From positions 1 through 15,554 of the forward strand of contig JALVEJ010000053.1 of assembly GCA_027031025.1 (NCBI GenBank): a stretch of 15,554 nucleotides of DNA, read 5' to 3'. Under the pieces are notes generated by a model. That model did not search any database, was not told where the DNA came from, and saw only the letters and a program-made list of their open reading frames with translations. Each line of letters begins with the position of its first letter. The first letter of the stretch is position 1. Positions 1 to 7,081 of the stretch are shown piece by piece. Made by a program: the position numbers and the translations under genes. The stretch comes from Flavobacteriales bacterium. Lineage in GTDB: Bacteria > Bacteroidota > Bacteroidia > Flavobacteriales > Flavobacteriaceae.

Positions 1-1
1 C

Positions 2-1918
2 CAAGCTTTTGCTGATATGAAAGACGGTAAAGCCGGTGCAGTCATTTTTTATAATGCCAATCCGGTTTACAATTGTCACAAATCTGACGAAAAAGCTGCG
101 TTGATTAAAAAAATACCATTAAGTATTGCATTAACAGATAAAGTTGATGAAACTGCAAAACATGTGCAATATGTTTTGCCTGATAATAATTTCTTGGAAT
201 CTTGGTCGGACGCCGAGCCTATTACAGGTATGTATAGTTTAGGACAACCGACCATTAATAAATTATGGAATACGCGTCAAGCCCAAGAAAGCTTTATGAA
301 ATGGGCTGGTATTTCCGGTTCGTTCTATGACTATTTGAAAAAGAACTGGATTGAAAATATTTTAGTCAAAAAAGAAGTTGCAGCAGAAGGTGAGCAAGCC
401 AAACAACAAGATAGTACGGCAACAGAATCGCAAAGTATTATAGACTTTACTTCCGGTTGGAATAAGGCGTTACAAGATGGTGTTTATGAAGTCGATGTTA
501 CTGCCGAAGTTCCTCAGTTTAATGCCGCTTATCTCAAAGAAAACGAAGCTAAGATTACCGAATTTAAAAAACCGGAAGGAATACAATTAGCAGTTTATGA
601 AAAAGTAGGTATTGGTAGTGGATTGATGGCTAACAACCCTTGGTTACAAGAATTGCCTGATCCTATATCCAAAGCTACTTGGGACAATTATATTACGGTT
701 GCTCCTAAAACAGCCAAAGAAAAAGGCTGGCACCAAGAAGAAGTCTTGAAAGTAAAAGCCGGAGATTATGAAGTAGAGTTACCGGTTTTGATTCAACCCG
801 GACAAGATCCTTCAACAATCGGTATTGCGTTGGGCTATGGTAGAACAGCCGCCGGTCCGGTTGCCGACCAAGTTGGTGGTGCCAATGCCGCCGGATTTGT
901 AGCTGCCAAAGACGGACATCGTCAATATAGCGGTATTGCTGTTGAAATCAGCAAAACCGGAAAAACTTATCCGTTGGCACAAACCCAAACCCATGATACC
1001 ATGGAAGGCCGTGGTGAGGATATTGCTCGTGAAACGACTTTAGCCGCTTGGCAAAAAGACAAACATTCGGGTAATGAAAAACACGTGTTCTTTAAAGATA
1101 AATTAGAACACGTCAATTTGTATAAAAACGGATATGACCCTAAAGATTATCCCGGACATCACTGGGGATTGGCAATCGATTATAACAAATGTACCGGTTG
1201 TAGTGCCTGCATCATTGCTTGTCAAGTAGAAAACAATATTGCGATTGTCGGTAAAGAACAAATACGTAGACGTCGTAATATGCACTGGTTGCGTATAGAC
1301 CGCTACTATTCAAGCAAAGAAGATAAATTATACTCAGAAGTTGAGGACAATCCGGAAGTATTTCACCAACCAGTTATGTGTCAGCACTGTGACAACGCAC
1401 CTTGTGAAAATGTTTGTCCGGTTGCCGCAACACCACATACTAATGAAGGCTTGAATGCAATGGCTTATAACCGTTGTATCGGAACGCGTTATTGTATGAA
1501 CAACTGTCCATATAAAGTCAGACGTTTTAACTGGTTTAACTTTGTAGAAGGTGGCGATTATAACTACTTATTCAACGATGAAGTTAAACGTATGGTTTTG
1601 AACCCTGATGTGGTTGTTAGAGAACGGGGTGTCGTTGAAAAATGTACTATGTGTATTCAAAGAATACAAGAGGGTAAACTTAAAGCCAAAACCGAAGGTA
1701 GGGCGTTGCGTGACGGCGAAATAGAAGTGGCTTGTGAACAAGCATGTCCTTCAAATGCCATAGTATTTGGTGATACCAATATGGCCGATTCACGTATCAT
1801 CAAGTTGTTTCAAGACGAACGTTCTTACGGACTATTGGAAGAATTGAAAACTTTGCCTAGCGTGGTGTATATGACCAAGGTTAGAAATAAAGATGAAGAA
1901 CACAAAACAGAAGCTTAA
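2..1918 (+). CDS. actB: Alternative complex III iron-sulfur subunit ActB, 5' end outside window
   Basis: The reading frame is open to the left edge, so the ATG at 17 is internal and the gene begins upstream. The visible part holds the end of the molybdopterin-oxidoreductase-like domain (GAVIFYNANPVYN near the start), a less conserved linker, and a C-terminal ferredoxin-like domain. That domain has four cysteine clusters: CTGCSAC from nt 1190, CQHCDNAPCENVC from 1379, CIGTRYCMNNCP from 1475, and CTMC at 1643 with CEQACP at 1733. In the known family these bind three [4Fe-4S] and one [3Fe-4S] cluster, and the molybdopterin-like domain carries no molybdenum cofactor. ActB sits on the periplasmic side and relays electrons from quinol oxidised in ActC towards the haem subunits. 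Nineteen bases separate it from actC, and the actC-F order behind it confirms the assignment over other NrfC/DMSO-reductase-type proteins. Identification is secure; only the 5' extent is unknown. Confidence 0.95.
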   Translation, partial: QAFADMKDGKAGAVIFYNANPVYNCHKSDEKAALIKKIPLSIALTDKVDETAKHVQYVLPDNNFLESWSDAEPITGMYSLGQPTINKLWNTRQAQESFMKWAGISGSFYDYLKKNWIENILVKKEVAAEGEQAKQQDSTATESQSIIDFTSGWNKALQDGVYEVDVTAEVPQFNAAYLKENEAKITEFKKPEGIQLAVYEKVGIGSGLMANNPWLQELPDPISKATWDNYITVAPKTAKEKGWHQEEVLKVKAGDYEVELPVLIQPGQDPSTIGIALGYGRTAAGPVADQVGGANAAGFVAAKDGHRQYSGIAVEISKTGKTYPLAQTQTHDTMEGRGEDIARETTLAAWQKDKHSGNEKHVFFKDKLEHVNLYKNGYDPKDYPGHHWGLAIDYNKCTGCSACIIACQVENNIAIVGKEQIRRRRNMHWLRIDRYYSSKEDKLYSEVEDNPEVFHQPVMCQHCDNAPCENVCPVAATPHTNEGLNAMAYNRCIGTRYCMNNCPYKVRRFNWFNFVEGGDYNYLFNDEVKRMVLNPDVVVRERGVVEKCTMCIQRIQEGKLKAKTEGRALRDGEIEVACEQACPSNAIVFGDTNMADSRIIKLFQDERSYGLLEELKTLPSVVYMTKVRNKDEEHKTEA

Positions 1919-1937
1919 AAACTAAAATTATTCAATT

Positions 1938-3344
1938 ATGTATAAAAAAGAAGTCAGAGGCGAATTAATACTCGGGAATAAATCTTATGGTGATATTACC
2001 CGAGATATTCTCAAGTCGCAAGAAGAAAAAGCCCCGATGTGGTGGTGGATTGCGTTTGCCGTATTTTTTGTTTTGATGGCTGTTGGTTTAGGATATTTTG
2101 TTCCCCTGACCATTGCCAATGGTATCGGTATGTGGGGAAATAATAACCAAGTGCCGTGGGGCTGGGCAATCATCAACTTTGTTTGGTGGATTGGTATCGG
2201 GCATGCCGGAACCGCTTTTTCTATTTTCTTATTGGTATTTCGTCAAAAATGGCGTACATCTATTAACCGTGCCGCAGAAGCTATGACGGTTTTTGCCGTA
2301 TTGGCTGCCGGTTTGTTTCCGGCTATTCACGTAGGACGGCCTTGGGATGAATTTTTTATTTTCCCTTACGGACCCAATTCACGAGGCTTATGGGTTAACT
2401 TTAACTCTCCGTTGTTATGGGATGTTTTTGCCATTGCAACATATTTAACTACTTCTGCTATCTTTTGGTATATAGGTATGCTACCTGACTTTGCAACAGT
2501 CCGCGATCGTTCCAAAGGGATTAAACGCAAAATATTTAATGCTTTGAGTTTCGGGTGGGTTGGTTCTATGGACAAATGGCGTAAGTTTGAAGATACTTTG
2601 ATAATCTTAGGAGGATTGGCAATGCCTTTGGTAATTGCGGTGCACTCTATCGTATCCACCGACTTCTCTGCCGGTATTTTACCCGGTTGGCACGAAACTA
2701 TTTTCCCGCCATTCTTTGTAGTAGGAGCTATTTTTTCCGGATTTAGTATGGTAGTTACCTTAATGGTGTTAATCCGTAAAGCTTTCAAATTGCAAGACTA
2801 TGTAACTGACGATCACTTTGATGCCATAGCCCGTATCATTACCTTTGTCAGTTTGATTATGGGGTCGGCTTACTTGATAGAATTGTTTATTGCTTGGTAT
2901 TCAGCCAATACGTATGAAACTTATGTGTTTGATGAAAATTATTTAAAAGGGCATTATGCCATTCCTTATTGGCTGATGTTGATATTTAACGCATTCTTAC
3001 CACAACTATTCTGGTTTAAGAAAGTCAGACGTAATTTGACTTGGATTTTCTGGATAACCATCGGTGTCAATATCGGTATGTGGTTAGAACGATACAATAT
3101 TGTGGTGCCGCCGGCAGCAGAAGATTTCTTACCGGCAAACTGGTTCCATTACGCTTCAACCATTGTAGATAAATGGGTTTATTTAGGAACTATAGGTTTG
3201 TTTGGGGTTGGCGTATTGTTATTCATCAGATTTATCCCGATGATGGCGATGAACGAATTGAAACAACAAGCCAAACGTCATACCGAATTAGAACCAACCG
3301 ATGTTCAATATCATGCAATTAAAAAACTTTTAGAAGATGAGTAA
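1938..3344 (+). CDS. actC: Alternative complex III quinol-binding membrane subunit ActC (NrfD/PsrC family)
   Basis: A 468-residue polytopic protein with about ten hydrophobic helices. It belongs to the NrfD/PsrC family, which binds menaquinol at the periplasmic face and passes electrons to the iron-sulfur subunit. Visible family features include the cytoplasmic N-terminus ending in APMWWWIAF before helix 1, the GHAGTAFSIFLLVFRQKWR segment, AIHVGRPWDEFF (His131 and Asp137, in the region where relatives place quinol-site residues) and IAVHSIVSTDFS. Length and start are normal for ActC; no haem-binding motif is expected or seen. It follows actB by 19 bases and its last eight bases overlap the actD start, so the two are probably translationally coupled. 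Within the act operon the function is well supported; a polysulfide or nitrite reductase role is excluded by the neighbours. Confidence 0.95.
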   Translation: MYKKEVRGELILGNKSYGDITRDILKSQEEKAPMWWWIAFAVFFVLMAVGLGYFVPLTIANGIGMWGNNNQVPWGWAIINFVWWIGIGHAGTAFSIFLLVFRQKWRTSINRAAEAMTVFAVLAAGLFPAIHVGRPWDEFFIFPYGPNSRGLWVNFNSPLLWDVFAIATYLTTSAIFWYIGMLPDFATVRDRSKGIKRKIFNALSFGWVGSMDKWRKFEDTLIILGGLAMPLVIAVHSIVSTDFSAGILPGWHETIFPPFFVVGAIFSGFSMVVTLMVLIRKAFKLQDYVTDDHFDAIARIITFVSLIMGSAYLIELFIAWYSANTYETYVFDENYLKGHYAIPYWLMLIFNAFLPQLFWFKKVRRNLTWIFWITIGVNIGMWLERYNIVVPPAAEDFLPANWFHYASTIVDKWVYLGTIGLFGVGVLLFIRFIPMMAMNELKQQAKRHTELEPTDVQYHAIKKLLEDE

Positions 3345-3846
3345 ACTAGTAGCCGTATATAGCGATGACCGAAAATTATTGGAAGCAGCAGACCAATTGA
3401 TTGCTGTCAAAGCACCGGTCGAAGAAGTTATTACACCATTTGTAATAGAAGAATTGTTAGAAAAATTTCATGTCAAATCAAATATTCCATTATTGGCTTT
3501 TTTCTATGGATTGTTTGGGGTAACCAGTGTATTTGCCGCATTATATTACACATTTGTTATTGATTACCCTTTAAACATTGGAGGAAAACCTAATTTGAGT
3601 TTGACCTTTCCGGTATTGATGTTTATTGGAACGGTATTGATAACGGTTTTATCAACGGTTGTAACATTTTTTGTGGAAGCTAAAATGTATCCCGGAAAGG
3701 AACCCGAATTTTCTTATCCCGGTATCAATGATGATAAAATGGTAATTTTAATTGATAAATCCAAATTAACACCTAATATGGAAAGTCAATTAAGAGATAT
3801 TTTTGAAACTACGGGAGCTGAAAAAATAGATGAATATCATCAATAA
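3337..3846 (+). CDS. actD: Alternative complex III subunit ActD (DUF3341)
   Basis: A 169-residue protein with a soluble N-terminal part (about residues 1-50, starting SKLVAVYSDDRKLLEAADQL), two hydrophobic helices (roughly 55-75 and 88-112) and a soluble C-terminal tail rich in charged residues. This is the DUF3341 layout of ActD, a structural membrane subunit without cofactors that packs beside ActC and ActF. The ATG at 3337 lies inside the last codons of actC (ATGAGTAA arrangement), indicating coupled translation. The assignment rests on domain shape and on its invariant place between actC and actE. Its exact contribution to proton or electron transfer is not known from the sequence. Confidence 0.9.
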   Translation: MSKLVAVYSDDRKLLEAADQLIAVKAPVEEVITPFVIEELLEKFHVKSNIPLLAFFYGLFGVTSVFAALYYTFVIDYPLNIGGKPNLSLTFPVLMFIGTVLITVLSTVVTFFVEAKMYPGKEPEFSYPGINDDKMVILIDKSKLTPNMESQLRDIFETTGAEKIDEYHQ

Positions 3847-3914
3847 AAATCATACCATTAAACCCCGAAGGGTGAAATTATCGTAGAGAATTGTAAATGA
3901 TAAAAAGAAATAAA

Positions 3915-4487
3915 ATGAAAAAATATATAATATTATTGTTGATTCTGACAGGTTTGTCATCGTGTAATCATCACCAAGAAAACACCTATTGGGATTATAT
4001 GGGCGACTTTGATATGTATTATTCAAAAGCCTATGAATCATATAGTCCGAATCCTGTTTTTAATGATGGAAAAACACTTCAAAAACCTGTTGAAGGAACC
4101 ATAGCACGTGAATTTATGCCTTATCCTTTTAAAGATAAATTCGGTGATAAAGCCAAAGCCGGTGTATTGTTAAAAAATCCGTTAAAAGTAACGCCTGAAA
4201 ATTTACAACGGGGCAAATTGAAATATGATATTTATTGTGCTATTTGTCATGGAAAAGAAGGAAAGGGCGATGGTCATTTAACCAAATTGGTTAAAAATGG
4301 CAAAAAATTGTATCCCGGTGTACCTGCAAATTTGACAGCAGGTTATATTCAAGCCAAGCCCGATGGTGAGATTTTTCATGTGATAACTATGGGATCTGCC
4401 ATCATGGGGGCGCATGGCTCACAAATTAAAACGGATGACAGATGGCGAATCATTCTTTATATCAAGAATCATTTCAAAGTAAAATAA
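3915..4487 (+). CDS. actE: Alternative complex III mono-haem cytochrome c lipoprotein ActE
   Basis: A c-type cytochrome with one haem. I place the start at 3915 rather than at the in-frame ATG at 3897, because 3915 gives a clean lipoprotein signal: MKKYIILLLILTGLSSC with the lipidated cysteine at residue 17. The earlier ATG would add six mostly basic residues. The haem-binding CAICH is at residues 108-112, followed by GKEGKGDGH. The distal methionine ligand is probably one of those in VITMGSAIMGAHG. The segment TIAREFMPYPFKDKFGDKA ahead of the haem domain is typical of ActE. The protein should be anchored on the periplasmic side and carry electrons from ActB/ActA towards a soluble carrier or an oxidase. 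Fifty bases separate it from actD and 16 from actF. In such operons the multihaem ActA lies upstream of actB, here outside the window. Confidence 0.9.
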   Translation: MKKYIILLLILTGLSSCNHHQENTYWDYMGDFDMYYSKAYESYSPNPVFNDGKTLQKPVEGTIAREFMPYPFKDKFGDKAKAGVLLKNPLKVTPENLQRGKLKYDIYCAICHGKEGKGDGHLTKLVKNGKKLYPGVPANLTAGYIQAKPDGEIFHVITMGSAIMGAHGSQIKTDDRWRIILYIKNHFKVK

Positions 4488-4503
4488 TTTTAAAATTACG
4501 ACA

Positions 4504-5733
4504 ATGAAAAAAAGATTTGTATTTACAAAAAAATTAAAATCTATCAGCTTTGTATTGATGTTGATTGGTTTGATAACCGGAGTTTTGGCATACATGGGTG
4601 ATACACATAGATTTTGGGCTAATATTTTGTTTAGCAACTACATGTTTTTATTATTGGCTTTGGGGGCTGCTTTCTGGATGTCCCTACAATACATAGCTGA
4701 AGCCGGTTGGTCATCAGCTTTTAAGCGTGTGCCTGAAACTATAGCGAGTTATATAGTACCTGCTTTCGTTTTTATGTTAGCTTTAGTGTTTTTCGGAATG
4801 AAGTATGTTTATCCTTGGGCTAATCCCGAAGGTCATATAGAAGATTTTGCCAAATATCCTGAGTTTAAAGAAATTTTGGAGGTAAAAGCCCCTTATTTAA
4901 ATAAAAATTTCTTTATTATCAGAACTTTGATTTTCTTCTTGGTTTGGTTTGGAACGATTGGTATATTACGTAAATTCTCTAAGAAAGAAGATGAAGATAA
5001 ACAGGGTGCTTTAAAGTGGTTTGAAAAAAGCCGTTTTTTCTCCAAGGTTTATATTTTCGCCTTTGCCTTGACCTTTATTTTTGCAGGTTTTGACTACTTG
5101 ATGTCTTTGGAACCATTCTGGTATAGTACCTTATTTAGTATTAAAGAATTAATCTCAGGATTTTTCCATGCGTCTGCTTTAATTATCTTGATAGTTTATT
5201 TCTTAAATAAAAAAGGTTATTTTCCGTTTATGAATTCATCGCATTGGCATGATTTTTCAAAATACCTGTTTATGGGGTCTATTTTGTTTGCCTACGCTTG
5301 GTATTTCCAATATATGTTGATTTGGTACGGTAATATTCCCGAAGAAGGCGAATACTATTTTTTAAGACGTTTCCATTTCTCTCAAACTTTGTTCACTTTG
5401 AATATCATTATTAATTTTATGATACCTTTCTTGGTTTTATTGCCTAACAAATTAGCTAAAAATCCGAAAGTATTGCTGATTATGGCCATTACTATTTTAC
5501 TAGGATTTGTATTAGATGTTTATCTGTCGGTATTTCCACCTTTGGTACATACCTTTGCAGGTGTGGGCGAACATATTCATCCGGTTTTCGGCTTGTATGA
5601 AATTGGAATTTTACTAGGATTTATAGGTTTATTTATGTTTGTATTCTTTAAGAATTTAGCAAAACGTAAACGTATTCTTCCTGTTAATCATCCATATATC
5701 GAAGAAAGTTTGTTGCATCATAATGCGCACTAA
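4504..5733 (+). CDS. actF: Alternative complex III membrane subunit ActF
   Basis: A 409-residue polytopic protein with about ten hydrophobic helices, related in fold to ActC but lacking its quinol-site signature. Recognisable family stretches are YIAEAGWSSAFKRVPE, the helix ending in FDYLMSLEPFWYSTLFSIKE, and FLRRFHFSQTLF. Conserved acidic and histidine residues inside helices (for example GVGEHIHPVFGLYE near the end) fit a proposed proton-conducting role in this subunit, which is inference from the family. The gene follows actE by 16 bases and ends 23 bases before a strong intrinsic terminator, so it is the last gene of this transcript. In several Bacteroidota, cytochrome c oxidase subunit genes follow actF; here they do not. 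Confidence 0.93.
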   Translation: MKKRFVFTKKLKSISFVLMLIGLITGVLAYMGDTHRFWANILFSNYMFLLLALGAAFWMSLQYIAEAGWSSAFKRVPETIASYIVPAFVFMLALVFFGMKYVYPWANPEGHIEDFAKYPEFKEILEVKAPYLNKNFFIIRTLIFFLVWFGTIGILRKFSKKEDEDKQGALKWFEKSRFFSKVYIFAFALTFIFAGFDYLMSLEPFWYSTLFSIKELISGFFHASALIILIVYFLNKKGYFPFMNSSHWHDFSKYLFMGSILFAYAWYFQYMLIWYGNIPEEGEYYFLRRFHFSQTLFTLNIIINFMIPFLVLLPNKLAKNPKVLLIMAITILLGFVLDVYLSVFPPLVHTFAGVGEHIHPVFGLYEIGILLGFIGLFMFVFFKNLAKRKRILPVNHPYIEESLLHHNAH

Positions 5734-5756
5734 AAATATGACAATTATTGTACATC

Positions 5757-5784
5757 AAGCCGTTCTTTGTGAGCGGCTTTTTTT
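5757..5784 (+). terminator. Intrinsic terminator of the act operon
   Basis: AAGCCGTTC (5757-5765) pairs with GAGCGGCTT (5771-5779), giving a 9-bp stem with one T-G wobble and a 5-base loop. A run of seven T covers 5778-5784. It lies 23 bases after the actF stop. Confidence 0.88.
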
Positions 5785-5969
5785 ATTTGGCATAATTCTT
5801 TCATTTAGTCAAAAGTGTTTAGAAGGAAACAATAAAGAGGAAAACGAAGATGTTATTCTGATTCCGACATAAGTCGTAAAATATGACGAACGATGAGAGG
5901 AATCTAAATAAGTATAAAAAAATATCAGATAACTAAAAAAATTGTATTTTTGGATTAAATTAATGTCTT
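5785..5969. other. Intergenic spacer between act terminator and SPOR gene
   Basis: An AT-rich spacer of 185 bases. A 44-codon frame (5738-5872) begins upstream and runs through the terminator hairpin into this region, but I do not consider it a gene. The only signal I support is the -7-like element at 5945-5952. Confidence 0.5.
5945..5952 (+). promoter_or_regulatory. Possible Bacteroidota -7 promoter element for the SPOR/rlmH pair
   Basis: TATTTTTG matches the Bacteroidota -7 consensus TAnnTTTG and ends 17 bases before the ATG at 5970, implying a very short leader. No convincing -33 TTTG is seen at the usual distance, so this is a weak call. Confidence 0.35.
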
Positions 5970-6353
5970 ATGAAACAGCTATTTGTTTTAACATTTTTAT
6001 TTTCAGCTTGGTTGGTGTCCGGGCAAGAAGATAACAAAGCGTCAAACAGATTTATTGTTACTAAAAAAGTGGATACTTTGCTTGCCAAACGAGCCGATTG
6101 TTTTCTAAATACCAAAACCAGTTTTAAATATTATCATATTCAGTTATACAACGGTCAAAGTATTAACAAAGCCCGTTCGGTAAAAGCAGATTTTCAATCT
6201 AATTTTCCAAATGAATCTGTGGTAATTGAATGGGAATCGCCGGAATTTAAAGTATGGGCGGGAGAATACGAAACCAAATTAGCAGCCGATCAAGCTTTGT
6301 TGAAAATGCGAAAAGCCTATCCCAATGCTTTTATTGTTAATCCGAAAAAATAA
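5970..6353 (+). CDS. Small secreted SPOR-domain protein
   Basis: A 127-residue protein with an N-terminal signal peptide (KQLFVLTFLFSAWLVSG, cleavage probably just before Gln/Glu at 19-20) and one C-terminal SPOR-like domain from about residue 50 to 125. The domain shows the expected opening (YYHIQLYNGQSINKARSVKA) and close (VWAGEYETKLAADQALLKMR then YPNAFIV). SPOR domains bind denuded peptidoglycan glycan strands, often at division sites; small single-domain versions of this shape are common in flavobacteria. A periplasmic, cell-wall-associated role is therefore inferred, with no specific function known. It precedes rlmH by 21 bases on the same strand and is probably co-transcribed with it. 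No lipobox is present. Confidence 0.8.
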   Translation: MKQLFVLTFLFSAWLVSGQEDNKASNRFIVTKKVDTLLAKRADCFLNTKTSFKYYHIQLYNGQSINKARSVKADFQSNFPNESVVIEWESPEFKVWAGEYETKLAADQALLKMRKAYPNAFIVNPKK

Positions 6354-6374
6354 TTTTGAAAAAAACTTTTTATT

Positions 6375-6848
6375 TTGAAAATCAAACTTTTAGTTGTTGG
6401 GAAAACAGATAACACCTGTTTACAGGAATTAATCTCCGATTATAAGAAAAGGATTAACAACTTATCCGGATTTGAAATGGTTATTATTCCTGATATAAAA
6501 AATAACAAAAATTTATCACAAAATCTACAAAAAGAAAAGGAGGGAAGTGCGCTTTTGCAAAAACTGTTGACTTCTGATTATGTAGTTTTATTAGATGAAA
6601 ATGGCAAGAATATAACCTCAAGGGATTTTGCCGGTTTTTTGCAAAAACAAATGAATAGCGGCTTAAAAACTTTGGTATTTGTGATTGGAGGTCCCTATGG
6701 ATTTTCTAAAAATGTGTATAAGCGTGCTAATTTTAAAATTGCTTTATCACAAATGACCTTTTCGCATCAGTTGGTGCGATTAATTTTTTTAGAACAATTA
6801 TATCGCGGATTGGCTATTCTGAATAATCATCCGTATCATCATGATTAG
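6375..6848 (+). CDS. rlmH: 23S rRNA (pseudouridine-1915-N3)-methyltransferase RlmH
   Basis: At 157 residues this is the usual RlmH length. RlmH is a SPOUT-family enzyme that methylates pseudouridine 1915 in helix 69 of 23S rRNA using S-adenosylmethionine, acting on assembled 70S ribosomes. Visible signatures are the N-terminal strand MKIKLLVVGKT, LLDENGKNITSRDFA in the middle, and the C-terminal knot with VFVIGGPYGFS and the tail SHQLVRLIFLEQLYRGLAIL followed by YHHD. The start codon is TTG at 6375: the same frame has a TGA at 6357 and no ATG or GTG between, and the first residues match the family start exactly. A TTG start may lower translation. It lies 21 bases after the SPOR gene. The stop codon touches the GTAGAGAC palindrome that follows. 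Confidence 0.95.
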   Translation: MKIKLLVVGKTDNTCLQELISDYKKRINNLSGFEMVIIPDIKNNKNLSQNLQKEKEGSALLQKLLTSDYVVLLDENGKNITSRDFAGFLQKQMNSGLKTLVFVIGGPYGFSKNVYKRANFKIALSQMTFSHQLVRLIFLEQLYRGLAILNNHPYHHD

Positions 6849-6916
6849 TAGAGACGAATTGCAATTTGTCTCGTGTTTAATAATGTTGAATGTAGAGACT
6901 TTGCAATGTAAGGTTT
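6848..6916. repeat. Pair of GTAGAGAC-type short palindromic repeats
   Basis: The first copy starts at 6848, inside the rlmH stop codon. GAGACGAATTG (6851-6861) is an inverted repeat of CAATTTGTCTC (6862-6872) with one mismatch. A second, one-sided copy, GTAGAGACTTTGCAATG, begins at 6892. Both contain GTAGAGAC followed by TTGCAAT. The first could form a hairpin at the end of the rlmH transcript, but no strong T-run follows. Confidence 0.55.
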
Positions 6917-6950
6917 GAATTGAAAATTACAAATTGAAGCAGTATAAAAG

Positions 6951-6996
6951 TTGGCTGAGTATCCCAACGACCAAGTATTTGAGATGAGCCGAAGTA
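6951..6996 (+). repeat. Decayed copy of the CTGAGTG palindrome family
   Basis: TTGGCTGAGTATCCCAACGA at the left and GATGAGCCGAAG at the right resemble the intact copy just downstream. GGCT (6953-6956) and AGCC (6987-6990) still pair, but the inner stem has been lost. Confidence 0.45.
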
Positions 6997-7042
6997 GGTC
7001 GCTGAGTGTTCCAAACGAAGTTTGGAATGTACCGAAGCGCCG
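6997..7042 (+). repeat. Intergenic palindromic element, CTGAGTG family, copy before the protease fusion gene
   Basis: Outer arms GGTCGCT and AGCGCC nearly pair. The inner stem is a perfect 8-bp inverted repeat, TTCCAAAC (7009-7016) and GTTTGGAA (7020-7027), with the 3-base loop GAA. Between the stems lie GAGTG on the left and TGTACCGA on the right. The same outer framework recurs, with different inner stems, at 13072-13126 (inverted) and 13224-13274. Confidence 0.75.
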
Positions 7043-7081
7043 GCAATAAAAAAACTAAATAACCAATTAACTACAATATAT

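Noticed and set aside
2366..2788. A 140-codon frame on the minus strand inside actC
   Set aside because: It is antisense to a well-conserved membrane subunit and encodes no recognisable domain; long antisense frames are expected by chance here.
3860..3875. ACCC-CGAA-GGGT mini-hairpin between actD and actE
   Set aside because: A 4-bp stem without a T-run is too weak to call a terminator; the act genes appear to be one transcript, though it could affect RNA processing.
5738..5872. A 44-codon plus-strand frame after actF
   Set aside because: It runs through the terminator hairpin, has no recognisable domain or ribosome binding site, and its first half is dictated by the hairpin sequence.
6948..7045. 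Closely spaced repeats as a possible CRISPR array
   Set aside because: The repeats are palindromic, unequal in length and spacing, and no cas gene is present.
7022..7081. TTG-initiated 20-codon extension of the protease fusion protein
   Set aside because: It lies inside the palindromic repeat and encodes residues unlike a CPBP N-terminus; the ATG at 7082 gives a normal start just before the first helix.
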